Under the pieces are notes generated by a model, which was given only the letters and a program-made list of their open reading frames with translations, was not told the origin of the DNA and did not search any database. The position numbers and the translations under genes are program-made. Source: Herbinix sp. (GTDB taxonomy: Bacteria > Bacillota > Clostridia > Lachnospirales > Lachnospiraceae). Taken from it: a stretch of DNA of 64,000 nucleotides. Positions 1 to 8,922 of the stretch are shown piece by piece (positions within the stretch are counted from its first letter, which is position 1; each line of letters begins with the position of its first letter). The DNA is taken from the NCBI GenBank assembly GCA_029256105.1, contig JAQSYO010000003.1, positions 186,001 through 250,000 of the forward strand, written 5' to 3'.

Positions 1-2778
1 TTGGCTCATTACCATCGCCTTGAAGAGGGAGAAGACGGGGAAAATATTTGGTATGCATATTTAGAAGTAGCACAATCAGATCCTTGGTATAATAACCAAA
101 CCTATGTTGATACCTTAAATCCAAAGGCAATCAACCGTTTTATAGAGACGACCCATGAGAAGTATGCGGAAGTGGTTGGCGAATATTTTGGCACGACTAT
201 TCCTGCAATCTTTACCGATGAACCTCAATTTACAAGACGAAATACACTGGGCTATGCGGATGAGAAAAAGGATATTATTTTACCTTATACCGATGATTTT
301 AAGGAAAGCTATAGTAAATTGTACGGAGAAGAATTTTTTGATATTCTACCTGAATTGATTTGGGAGCTACCAAATAATAAAGTGTCCGCCTCACGATATC
401 ATTATCATGATCATCTCGCAGAGCGCTTTGCAAGTGCTTTTGCGGATACTCTGGGGAACTGGTGCAAACAGCATAATATCATGCTTACAGGACATATGAT
501 GGAGGAACCCACACTACATTCACAGACCTGCGCAATCGGGGAAGCGATGCGTTCCTATCGGAGCTTTGAGCAACCGGGAATTGATATGTTATGTGATTGG
601 AGAGAATATACGACAGCAAAACAAGCACAAAGTGCGGCGCGCCAATTTGGTTGCAAGGGAACTACAAGTGAATTGTATGGCGTGACAAATTGGGATTTTG
701 ATTTTAGAGGTCATAAGCTTCAAGGAGACTGGCAGGCTGCACTTGGTGTAGTTACAAGAGTACATCATTTGGCGTGGGTAAGTATGGAAGGAGAAGCGAA
801 GCGCGATTATCCTGCTTCCATCTTCTATCAATCTCCTTGGTATAAGGAATATTCCCTGATTGAAAATCATTTTGCTAGAGTTAATCTGGCGATGACGGAA
901 GGAAAACCTTGTGTAAAGGTAGGTGTCATCCATCCGATTGAGAGTTATTGGCTTGCCTTTGGTCCGGAAGAACAAACCGCAACGCTTCGTAAACATTTGG
1001 AACAAAACTTTGACTCAATTGTTCAGTGGCTTTTGTTTGGCTTTATTGATTTTGATTTTATTGCAGAATCACTTCTTGCAGAACAAAGTGAGGTAGTGGA
1101 AAGTAAACTCTTTGCCGTTGGTGAATGCGCTTATGAGATTGTTATTGTTCCCGAGTGTAAGACGATCAGGCGCACTACTTTAGAACGCTTAACATCCTTT
1201 GTTGCGGGTGGAGGTAAGGTTATTTTTATGGGGGATGTTCCTTCTCATATAGATGCACTACCATCAATTGAGGTAGCAGAGCTTTCAAGGTTGTGTGAAA
1301 GTATTCCCTTTAGTCAGTCTGATTTAATGGACAAAATGGAGACCGTACGTACTGTTGATATATGGCATTCAAACGGAGTCAGAGCAGACAATTACATCTA
1401 CCAAATGCGTGATTGTGGTAATGAAAAGTGGTTATTTATCGCAAATGGCAAAGAAGTACTAACACCGGATGTTACTAATCCTGAAATGATAAAAATCATA
1501 ATTGGCGGTAATTATACCGTTCAGTTATATGATACTTTAAATGGGACAGCTGAAGTACTACCAACTAAATTCATGAGTGGAAAAACAGAAATCACCTATA
1601 CTTTTTATCCCCATGATAGCCTTCTACTTCATTACTCTTTACAAGATTCATTCATAGCTGAAGTGACTGAGGAGATTAAATCTGTTGAAGCTTCAAAAGT
1701 TTTTGAAGAGATACAAGCTGTGACAGAGAAAAGAGTTATTGAGGAGAAAAGAGTTGTTGAGGAAATAAGAGCTGTTGAGGAGATAAAAGCAGATGAGCAG
1801 CTAAGAGCTTATAAAGATATAATAACAGTTGAAGGTAAGAAGGAGTATATTCCTTCTCAAGTTGTGCGAGGAGCTTATCCTATTTCTTTATCTGAACCCA
1901 ATGTGTTACTTTTGGATCAAGCGGAATATGCACTCAATGACGAAAACTGGCAGGCATTAGAGGAAGTGTTAAGAATAGAAAATATTTTACGTGGAAAGTT
2001 GAACTATCCGTTGAAGCTGGATGCCTATGCGCAGCCCTGGACGAATGAAAAGAGTGCATCAAGTCAGGAACATCAGTTAAAATTAAAGTATGTTATTTCT
2101 TCTAAAATTAATATAATAGGAGCTAAATTAGCGCTTGAAGGTCCCGATAAGGTGAGAATAACTTTAAATGGTGTATATGTTTCGAATGAATCCGATGGAT
2201 GGTATACCGATCAATGCATTCGAACGATTCCCATGCCTCTCATACCGGCAGGAGATAATATACTAGAGCTTACAATGAACTATAACCATGAGACAAATCT
2301 GGAGTGGGCGTATCTCTTGGGAGACTTTGGAGTTGAGGTCCACGGAGATCGTGCAACTATTACTGAGCCGGTAAGAAATCTTTCGTTTGGCGATTGGACG
2401 CATCAGGGATTAGCCTTTTATGGTGGTAACGTGACTTATCATTGTGAAGTGGCTTTGGAAAAAGGCGATTATGAACTGGAAATTAGTAAATACAGAGCAC
2501 CATTATTATCGGTAAAGGTGAACGGAGAAGAAAAAGGTAAAATCATTTTCGCTCCATATAAACTGCCTTTGGGCGATCTGATTGGGCTTACTACAATTGA
2601 TATTACGGTGTTTGGAAGTAGAATTAACACCTTTGGTGCATTACATAATTGTGACGATAGCTGTGTTTGGCATGGTCCTTCCGCATGGCGTACGGAAGGT
2701 ATGAGCTATAGCTATGAATATCAATTAAAAAAATGTGGAATTTTAGCCGCACCACGTCTTAATATATTAAATAAATAG
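1..2778 (+). CDS. GH106-like glycoside hydrolase, 5' end outside window
   Basis: This 925-codon frame is open from the first base, so the in-frame TTG at position 1 is probably not the true start and the gene is partial at its 5' end. The first ~440 residues resemble the catalytic barrel of large GH106/alpha-L-rhamnosidase-like enzymes: Asp/Glu-rich loops (FTDEPQF near 70, GHMMEEPT near 165, TTSELYG near 220) and a DWQAALGV segment near 243. A Rossmann-like stretch follows (VPECKTIRR, GGGKVIFMGD), and the C-terminus (from about 640) has jelly-roll, sugar-binding-like beta segments. Residues ~555-610 are a strongly charged Glu/Arg/Lys run of near-repeats (EEIKSVEA, VIEEKR, VVEEIRA, VEEIKA) that looks inserted between domains. 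No signal peptide can be judged. The family call is moderate and the substrate (rhamnoside or other) is not known. A hairpin terminator follows, separating it from the GH65 operon. Confidence 0.55.
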   Translation: MAHYHRLEEGEDGENIWYAYLEVAQSDPWYNNQTYVDTLNPKAINRFIETTHEKYAEVVGEYFGTTIPAIFTDEPQFTRRNTLGYADEKKDIILPYTDDFKESYSKLYGEEFFDILPELIWELPNNKVSASRYHYHDHLAERFASAFADTLGNWCKQHNIMLTGHMMEEPTLHSQTCAIGEAMRSYRSFEQPGIDMLCDWREYTTAKQAQSAARQFGCKGTTSELYGVTNWDFDFRGHKLQGDWQAALGVVTRVHHLAWVSMEGEAKRDYPASIFYQSPWYKEYSLIENHFARVNLAMTEGKPCVKVGVIHPIESYWLAFGPEEQTATLRKHLEQNFDSIVQWLLFGFIDFDFIAESLLAEQSEVVESKLFAVGECAYEIVIVPECKTIRRTTLERLTSFVAGGGKVIFMGDVPSHIDALPSIEVAELSRLCESIPFSQSDLMDKMETVRTVDIWHSNGVRADNYIYQMRDCGNEKWLFIANGKEVLTPDVTNPEMIKIIIGGNYTVQLYDTLNGTAEVLPTKFMSGKTEITYTFYPHDSLLLHYSLQDSFIAEVTEEIKSVEASKVFEEIQAVTEKRVIEEKRVVEEIRAVEEIKADEQLRAYKDIITVEGKKEYIPSQVVRGAYPISLSEPNVLLLDQAEYALNDENWQALEEVLRIENILRGKLNYPLKLDAYAQPWTNEKSASSQEHQLKLKYVISSKINIIGAKLALEGPDKVRITLNGVYVSNESDGWYTDQCIRTIPMPLIPAGDNILELTMNYNHETNLEWAYLLGDFGVEVHGDRATITEPVRNLSFGDWTHQGLAFYGGNVTYHCEVALEKGDYELEISKYRAPLLSVKVNGEEKGKIIFAPYKLPLGDLIGLTTIDITVFGSRINTFGALHNCDDSCVWHGPSAWRTEGMSYSYEYQLKKCGILAAPRLNILNK

Positions 2779-2829
2779 AAAAAAAGAAATAGAGTTTGAA
2801 ATTGTATTAGAAATAAAAAATAAGTAGAA

Positions 2830-2906
2830 AAAGCTTGAGTACGTAGTGGAACTGCTCTCTGTCAACATACGGGGACTATTCCATTACTTGCTCAAGCTTT
2901 CTTCTA
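2830..2906 (+). terminator. Long hairpin terminator after the GH106-like gene
   Basis: Arms AAAGCTTGAG (2830-2839) and CTCAAGCTTT (2891-2900) pair perfectly, and inner arms GTAGTGGAA (2843-2851) and TTCCATTAC (2879-2887) pair with one G-T. A pyrimidine-rich cttctattt tail follows. It separates the upstream gene from the GH65 operon. Confidence 0.75.
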
Positions 2907-3036
2907 TTTGTTTAGTCGGGTAGATCTGTTAACATGCTAATTTATAATCGAATATTTCGCATAACAATAAATTAGCAGACGAACAGAGAAAGTTATCAAT
3001 CAGGTTGATAGGTCTGTTATTTATTTATCATTGGAA

Positions 3037-3048
3037 CTGATCGATCAG
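3037..3048. promoter_or_regulatory. 12-bp perfect palindrome upstream of the GH65 promoter
   Basis: CTGATCGATCAG is a perfect dyad lying about 28 bp upstream of the -35 box at 3077. The position would suit an activator or a second regulator. No family can be assigned. Confidence 0.3.
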
Positions 3049-3076
3049 ACATAGGGGCTGTTTAAATAAATCCAAC

Positions 3077-3121
3077 TTGACAAACAAGTAAAATAGTTTA
3101 TAATTAGGTTAACCGATTAAC
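3077..3121 (+). promoter_or_regulatory. Sigma-A promoter with LacI-type operator at the start site (GH65 operon)
   Basis: TTGACA (3077-3082), a 16-bp spacer and TATAAT (3099-3104) make a near-consensus vegetative promoter. The dyad GTTAACCGATTAAC (3108-3121) begins 4 bp after the -10 box, covering the expected start of transcription. The dyad has the central CG that LacI-family operators usually have (half-site GTTAAYC). Two LacI-family genes lie in this same locus, so repression by one or both is the simplest reading. The predicted 5' leader is about 285 nt and AT-rich. Confidence 0.8.
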
Positions 3122-3196
3122 AGGAATTTGAACCATATAAATTATAATCGGTTGTCTAATGTAGAAACAACAAATTACTACAAATAATTTAAAATT

Positions 3197-3215
3197 ATGA
3201 TATAAATTATATCAT
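3197..3215. repeat. 19-bp AT-only inverted repeat in the GH65 leader
   Basis: Arms ATGATATAA (3197-3205) and TTATATCAT (3207-3215) pair perfectly around one A, within the very AT-rich leader between the two LacI-type operators. It could be a weak RNA hairpin, a flexible DNA spacer or chance in AT-rich sequence. Confidence 0.3.
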
Positions 3216-3349
3216 ATTGATTTGATATAATTTTATAATAAGCTATGAATTTAACTATCAATTAGCTGCAAATCGGCTATAAGTAAGCAGCAGCATTATA
3301 ATATCTAATCTATTATTTTAAAAAATATATAGGAATAAGCAATCAAAAG

Positions 3350-3363
3350 GTTAACCGATTAAA
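3350..3363. promoter_or_regulatory. Second LacI-type operator, 33 bp before the GH65 start codon
   Basis: GTTAACCGATTAAA repeats the operator at 3108-3121 with one mismatch at the end. Centre-to-centre distance between the two is 242 bp, close to 23 turns at 10.5 bp per turn, so a DNA loop between two bound LacI-family dimers is geometrically possible. Confidence 0.7.
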
Positions 3364-3396
3364 TAACTTGAATATTACATAGTTGGAGGTAATGAG

Positions 3397-5706
3397 ATGG
3401 GAAAGATAGCGGACAAATATTATTTAGTGGATCCCTGGTCCATTGTTGAGGAAAAATTTGAACCGACACATAGTCATATTAGTGAATCGGTTTTTTCACT
3501 TGGTAATGAATACATGGGGGTTCGAGGTTATTTTGAGGAAGGGTATAGTGGGGAAAGACATGTTGGGAGTTACTTTAATGGCTTTTATGAGGAAACTGAT
3601 CTGTTTCATCCTGCAAGATATAAAGGATTTGTTGACATTTCAAGAGACATGACGAATACGGTCGATTGGCTCTATACCAGATTATTACTAGATGGAGAAC
3701 AGCTGGACTTGGCAAAATGTAAATATGATGAATTTACCCGGAGGTTAGATCTCAAAACAGGTATTCTAACAAGGTCATTTATTTGGATCACGGCCACGGG
3801 AAAGAGAATAAAGGTGACCTTTGAACGTTTATTAAGTATGAAGATAAACCACATTGGAGGTCAAAGAATTGAACTAGAAGCAATAAACTTTTCAGGTTCA
3901 ATAAAGGTACTTTCAGGACTCGATTTTTCACCCCATGCTCCGTATTTTACCGAAAGTAATTGGGATTGCCTTACAAGAGAAAAACATGAATCAACCTACG
4001 CAATACTAGGTCAAACCAAGAAAAGCAGGTTAAGATTGTTTTCTAGCTTTCGAATAAACAATAACAAAAAACAGAAGGAAGAAATGATTCTAGAAGATAA
4101 ACTTATCGGCAGTTCGTTCCTTTTGGATTTGGAGGAAGGTAAAAAAATATCCTTTGATAAAATTGCAGTGAATTATGCTGCTAAAAAGAAGGAAGATAAC
4201 CAGTCGATATGGGAGAAAGGAATGAATTTAGCCAATCAGTATAAAGATGTTACTTATGATCAAGTTCGATTTGAAAATCAGGAATATTGGAATAAAATGT
4301 GGAGTACTTCAGACATAGTGATTGAGGGAGATCCGGAAAACCAACAAGGAATAAGGTATTGCATCTTCCAGCTTCACCAGACTTATCATGGTTCTGATGC
4401 AAGTTTGAATATTGGTGCAAAAGGGCTTTCAGGTGAAGCATATGGTGGTAAAGCCTTTTGGGATACCGAAGCGTATTGCCTACAATTTTATATATTTAAT
4501 AATCCAGAGGCAGCGAAAAAGCTTCTATGTTATCGGTATAACTTATTACCGGAAGCAAAGGAAAGAGCAAAAGAATTGGATTGCGAAGGAGCTTGCTATC
4601 CGATATCAACAATAGATGGTATTGAAACCTGTGGTGCATGGCAGCATTCAAGCCTTCAAATTCATGTGAGTGGTGCAATTGCATATGGCATATGGAATTA
4701 CGATAGGTTATGTCAGGATAAAGAATTTTTATATAGTATGGGTATCGAGATGCTAATAGAGATTAGCAGGTTTTACAAGAGTAGGGTTCAACAGGATCCC
4801 TTGACTGGCGAATATGGTTATTATGGCGTTATGGGAGTTGATGAATTCCATATGATGGTTAATAATAATTGTTTTACAAATTATCTTGCCAAAAAAGCAA
4901 TGTCATTTACAGTAGATGTGATAAATGCCATGAAACTTTCTTGTGTGACTGAATTAAAGTCCCTCATGATTAATATGAATTTTACGCAGGACGAAGTAGA
5001 ACAATTTAAGTATATAGCAGATAACATGTGTGTACCTCAGAAGGAAAATGGTATTTACGAACAGCATGATGGTTTTTTTGCGTTACCTCATATCGATGTA
5101 AATTCGATTCCTATTGAAGAGTTTCCATTATATAATCATTGGTCCTATGACAGAATTTATAGAACGGATATGATTAAACAAGCAGATGTTTTAATGATGC
5201 TTTTTATGTATAGTGGTGATTTTTCCAACGAAATAAAATTAATTAATTATGATTATTATGAACCTAGATGTATTCATGAATCATCTTTATCACCTTCGGT
5301 TCATTCCATTGTTGCAGCTGAAGTAGGGAAACATAAGGAAGCATATGAATTTTTCCGATTTGCCACAAGATTGGACCTCGATAATTATAATCGTAATACG
5401 AAGGAAGGATTACATATGACCTCTATTGCAGCAGCATGGATGAATATCGTCTATGGATTTGGCGGTATGCGTACGGATGGGGAAATGTTGAGCTTTAATC
5501 CAACCATTCCAAGTGAATGGCAATCCTTCCGTTTCTTCCTTACCTATCAACAGGAATTGTTACAAATTGAGGTGAATCAAGAGAAGGTATGCTTTCAGGT
5601 AGCGGGAGAAAAAAATCTTTCACTTTGTATATATGGAAATAGATACCTCGTTGATAAGAATGGAATTTGCATTAATATCCCTGAAGAATACTTAGCTAAT
5701 AAATAA
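3397..5706 (+). CDS. GH65 glycoside phosphorylase (alpha-glucobiose phosphorylase)
   Basis: This 769-aa cytoplasmic protein (no signal peptide) has the GH65 architecture: an N-terminal beta-sandwich opening with SVFSLGNEYMGVRG (residues ~30-43), then an alpha/alpha barrel. GVMGVDEFH carries the likely general acid Glu483 in the position of the family's G-x-DE-[YF]-H motif. GH65 phosphorylases split alpha-glucobioses with phosphate to beta-glucose 1-phosphate plus an acceptor sugar, saving ATP. The GH87-type enzyme of this locus makes alpha-1,3-linked products likely, so nigerose phosphorylase is the favoured guess; a glucosyl-rhamnose phosphorylase is an alternative because of the upstream GH106-like gene. 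Kojibiose, maltose or trehalose phosphorylase cannot be excluded. The start is supported by TTGGAGGT 6-12 bp upstream. It is the first gene of an operon with GH15 and a LacI regulator. Confidence 0.88.
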   Translation: MGKIADKYYLVDPWSIVEEKFEPTHSHISESVFSLGNEYMGVRGYFEEGYSGERHVGSYFNGFYEETDLFHPARYKGFVDISRDMTNTVDWLYTRLLLDGEQLDLAKCKYDEFTRRLDLKTGILTRSFIWITATGKRIKVTFERLLSMKINHIGGQRIELEAINFSGSIKVLSGLDFSPHAPYFTESNWDCLTREKHESTYAILGQTKKSRLRLFSSFRINNNKKQKEEMILEDKLIGSSFLLDLEEGKKISFDKIAVNYAAKKKEDNQSIWEKGMNLANQYKDVTYDQVRFENQEYWNKMWSTSDIVIEGDPENQQGIRYCIFQLHQTYHGSDASLNIGAKGLSGEAYGGKAFWDTEAYCLQFYIFNNPEAAKKLLCYRYNLLPEAKERAKELDCEGACYPISTIDGIETCGAWQHSSLQIHVSGAIAYGIWNYDRLCQDKEFLYSMGIEMLIEISRFYKSRVQQDPLTGEYGYYGVMGVDEFHMMVNNNCFTNYLAKKAMSFTVDVINAMKLSCVTELKSLMINMNFTQDEVEQFKYIADNMCVPQKENGIYEQHDGFFALPHIDVNSIPIEEFPLYNHWSYDRIYRTDMIKQADVLMMLFMYSGDFSNEIKLINYDYYEPRCIHESSLSPSVHSIVAAEVGKHKEAYEFFRFATRLDLDNYNRNTKEGLHMTSIAAAWMNIVYGFGGMRTDGEMLSFNPTIPSEWQSFRFFLTYQQELLQIEVNQEKVCFQVAGEKNLSLCIYGNRYLVDKNGICINIPEEYLANK

Positions 5707-5741
5707 AGTCACAGCAAATTAAGAATTTTTGGAGGTTTAAA

Positions 5742-7676
5742 ATGGCGAAAGCTTATATAAATGATGGCATTATCGGTAACTCCCGAATGTTGGGATGTTT
5801 GACTAGGGAAGGAGAACTTCACAGACTATTTTGGCCCAATATCGATCATATGCAACACATTGATAAGTTTGAGGTTGGTGTTATTGCCGGTGACGATAAT
5901 ACAGGGGCTCTTTTCTTAACAAATCAAGAATTCAGAATAAATCAATTTTATAGTAAAGGTACAAATGTATTAAATACCATGTATTCAAATGACGAAATTG
6001 GGCTCAAAATTCTGCAATCGGATTTCTGTCTGATCGGGAAGGATATCCTGATACGACAATATGAGATTGAAAATACATATGAGAAGGAACAAGTAGTAAG
6101 GTGGATACTTCATTCTTCCAGCGTCTCATCAACATCAAATTTTACCGGATCATTAATCAACTTTGATCAGGAGGCTTTAATCCATTATCAAAGGGATCAA
6201 TATATGTCAATTTCATCTGACATGGATATCGAGAGCTTTCAGTTAGGAGGAGATATTCAAGCTTCCTTAAAAAAAGGTAAACTCCAAAACTCAGATAGTG
6301 TCTTAATGGTATCAGAAGGAGCACTTTCATGGAACTTAGGCAATATTGAAGCAAAAGGGAAAAAAAGCATAACGATACAAATATGCTTTGCTCATAATTA
6401 TAAAAAATTAGAAGAAGTACTTACTGAAGCACGTAAAGCAGAGGGGAAAATTCTGTATCAGCAAACGAAGGATTATTGGCTGGAGTATAGTAAGAGGTGT
6501 GGTGTAGATAGATCGAAAAACCAGCAATATAACGATCTTTATGAACGAACCTTATTAGTATTTAAGCTTATGTATGATGAAAAGTGTGGGGGATTGATGG
6601 CCGCTCCTGAAGTTGACGAAGAAATGGAGAAATGTGGACGATATGCCTATTGTTGGGGACGGGATGCTGCCTTTATTGCAGATGCGTTAGATCAGTGCGG
6701 ACTAGAGGAAGAGGTGGAGCAATTCTTTTATTATGCAAAGTCGATACAGGAAGAAAACGGTAGTTGGTTTCAACGCTATTGCATGGACGGCAATCTCGCA
6801 CCCTCCTGGGGACTACAAATTGATGAAACAGGGTCTCTTCTATACGGTATGTGGAAGCATTACGATAGAACCAATAATATAACATTTCTTAAGAACATAT
6901 GGGAAAATGTTAAACTTGGTGCGGATTTCTTGATCAATTTTATGGATCCTGAAACCGGTTTGACCAAAGCAAGTCATGATTTGTGGGAGGAACGATGGGG
7001 GGAACATACTTATTCTGCGGCAGCAGTTTATGCGGGATTAAGATCAAGTATTAAAATTGCAAAATGTCTAGAGGTTTCCGATGAGATTAGTAATCGATGG
7101 GAGACTACTGCAATCCGGTTAAAAGCTGCCATTGAAAATGAGCTATGGGAGGAAGATCATAATTGTTTCTTAAGAGGAATTCGAACGCAATTATACCCTG
7201 CTCAGAAGATGAAGGATTTGGAATGTAGGTTGGTTCCGGCAAACTCCAAAGGAGCGATGAAGGAAGTAGTTTGTAAAGATTATATAGTTGATGTAAGCTT
7301 AATCGGATTATCCGTTCCGTTTGGTGTGTTGGAAGCAAGTGATTATCGGATGATAGCAACAGTTAAGAAGATAGAAGACATTCTGACGGTAGAGAAAGTT
7401 GGAGGCATCAAACGCTATGAGGATGATGAGTATATCGGTGGTAACCCATGGATTTTGACCACATTGTGGCTTGCCCTATACCATATAAAAAATAAAGATT
7501 TTAATAAGGCGCTACTATATTTTGACTGGGCAGTAAAGGGTAGGACAGAACTGGATTTATTGCCGGAACAGATTTCAAAAGAAACAGGAGAACCCATATG
7601 GATTGTTCCCTTAACCTGGTCTCATGCAATGTATGCTTTAGTATATCATGAATTACGGAAAGAAAATATAATCTAA
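5742..7676 (+). CDS. GH15 family glucosidase (glucoamylase-like), intracellular
   Basis: This 644-aa protein without a signal peptide has an N-terminal beta-sandwich (~1-250) and a C-terminal (alpha/alpha)6 barrel. GH15 landmarks are visible: YCWGRDAAFIADALDQCG (~305-322), HDLWEERWGEH with the likely acid Glu416 or Glu417, GGNPWILTTLWLAL, LLPEQ with the likely base Glu609, and a closing PLTWSHAMY. GH15 enzymes release beta-glucose from the non-reducing ends of alpha-glucosides; bacterial intracellular members include isomaltose- and trehalose-specific enzymes, so linkage preference is open. It follows the GH65 gene by 35 bp with RBS TGGAGG, so the two are co-transcribed, and both probably act on imported alpha-gluco-oligosaccharides. 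Confidence 0.9.
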   Translation: MAKAYINDGIIGNSRMLGCLTREGELHRLFWPNIDHMQHIDKFEVGVIAGDDNTGALFLTNQEFRINQFYSKGTNVLNTMYSNDEIGLKILQSDFCLIGKDILIRQYEIENTYEKEQVVRWILHSSSVSSTSNFTGSLINFDQEALIHYQRDQYMSISSDMDIESFQLGGDIQASLKKGKLQNSDSVLMVSEGALSWNLGNIEAKGKKSITIQICFAHNYKKLEEVLTEARKAEGKILYQQTKDYWLEYSKRCGVDRSKNQQYNDLYERTLLVFKLMYDEKCGGLMAAPEVDEEMEKCGRYAYCWGRDAAFIADALDQCGLEEEVEQFFYYAKSIQEENGSWFQRYCMDGNLAPSWGLQIDETGSLLYGMWKHYDRTNNITFLKNIWENVKLGADFLINFMDPETGLTKASHDLWEERWGEHTYSAAAVYAGLRSSIKIAKCLEVSDEISNRWETTAIRLKAAIENELWEEDHNCFLRGIRTQLYPAQKMKDLECRLVPANSKGAMKEVVCKDYIVDVSLIGLSVPFGVLEASDYRMIATVKKIEDILTVEKVGGIKRYEDDEYIGGNPWILTTLWLALYHIKNKDFNKALLYFDWAVKGRTELDLLPEQISKETGEPIWIVPLTWSHAMYALVYHELRKENII

Positions 7677-7732
7677 TTTCATAGTAAGGAGAGCTTGTTA
7701 ATCCACGTGTGGAAAAGAGGTGATACGAAAAG

Positions 7733-8773
7733 ATGAATGAAAAGGTAACAATGAAGGATGTCGCAAGACGTGCAGGAGTCTCTGCTGCAACGGTCTCCAA
7801 TGTTCTTAATAATGTTGGTAACAGGGCAAATGAGTTAACACAGCGAAAAGTCCTAAAAGCCGCCAAGGAATTAAACTATCAAATGGATATGACAGCTCGT
7901 TTTTTATCTACTGGGAAATCCAATTTAATCGGTATCTTCTTACCTGAAGTTTATGAGATAGGACAACCCAGTTCTGTATTAAAGGATAACCCATTCTTTA
8001 GTGAAATTATAAGTGGTATTGAATATGTGGCTAGGATGAATGGCTATGATATCGTTGTTTCCTGTATTAAAGAATCCGGACATGTGAAAGAGTTAGTTTC
8101 TAAAAGAACACTGGATGGAATTGCGGTACTTGGTAATTTTAAAGCTGAGTTTTGGGAGGAGTTAAGGGCACTGGAGATTCCTAAAGTTCTGATCGATTCT
8201 TATCAATTTGATGAACAGGAATATTCGAATGTAGGTATTGATGATGAACAAGGCGCCTATCTTGCCACCAAGCATTTAATAACTATGAATCACAAAGAGA
8301 TTGCACTTGTCACCGGTAAAATAGAGGAATCTGAGGTTAATTATTACCGTTATTTAGGTTTTCAAAGAGCGATAGTGGAAGAAAATTTATCTCTGGAAAA
8401 ATGCCCGGTTGTATACACGGATGTTAATTTCAAGGGAGGTGTAGCCGCTGCTCATTCTATTTTATATTCTCATTCCAATGTGACGGCAGCTTTTGCCGTA
8501 GCTGACATCTTAGCCTTAGGGATTATTAAACTATATAACCAAATAGGGAAAGCAATTCCAAAAGATTTATCCTTAATTGGATTTGATGATTTGAGCATTT
8601 GCCAATATACCTTTCCGGGGTTAACCACAATAAGGCAGGATATCAATAAAAAAGGAATGGAGGTGGCCAATATACTCATTCATAGAATAAACGGTGATAC
8701 GGATAACTGCAATATCCAATTACCGGTGGAGCTTGTACTAAGGCAGACAGTATTATTAAAGCAAGAGGAATAA
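7733..8773 (+). CDS. LacI-family transcriptional regulator 1
   Basis: The 346-aa protein has the LacI layout. The N-terminal helix-turn-helix is MKDVARRAGVSAATVSNVLNN, the hinge is NYQMDMTARFLSTGK, and a periplasmic-binding-protein-like effector domain follows (IGFDDLSICQYTFPGLTTIRQD near residues 280-305). It lies 56 bp after the GH15 gene with RBS AAGAGGTGAT, so it probably belongs to the same operon and would be autoregulated through the operators at 3108 and 3350. It is a close paralog of the next gene, with almost the same recognition helix (SAATVSNVLN against SVATVSNVLN), so both may read the GTTAACCG dyads. The effector is probably an alpha-gluco-oligosaccharide or a phosphorylated product, by context only. 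Confidence 0.93.
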   Translation: MNEKVTMKDVARRAGVSAATVSNVLNNVGNRANELTQRKVLKAAKELNYQMDMTARFLSTGKSNLIGIFLPEVYEIGQPSSVLKDNPFFSEIISGIEYVARMNGYDIVVSCIKESGHVKELVSKRTLDGIAVLGNFKAEFWEELRALEIPKVLIDSYQFDEQEYSNVGIDDEQGAYLATKHLITMNHKEIALVTGKIEESEVNYYRYLGFQRAIVEENLSLEKCPVVYTDVNFKGGVAAAHSILYSHSNVTAAFAVADILALGIIKLYNQIGKAIPKDLSLIGFDDLSICQYTFPGLTTIRQDINKKGMEVANILIHRINGDTDNCNIQLPVELVLRQTVLLKQEE

Positions 8774-8922
8774 AATGCTGTAACGGTTAACTTTTGAAAG
8801 GCCGCCATGATTGACTTAGTACCACTACATGCGTATAATATTAACTAATAAGTGTATTATTAGGTATTATTGAATGATACATAATTTTCGATGGAATTTA
8901 TAAAAGATGGGGTGAGTATGGT

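Noticed and set aside
1..3. TTG at position 1 as the start of the GH106-like gene
   Set aside because: The frame is open to the window edge and the protein begins inside a conserved-looking domain, so the true start lies upstream.
589..1005. Minus-strand ORF of 138 codons within the GH106-like gene
   Set aside because: It is antisense to a well-supported coding frame and has no recognisable domain or RBS.
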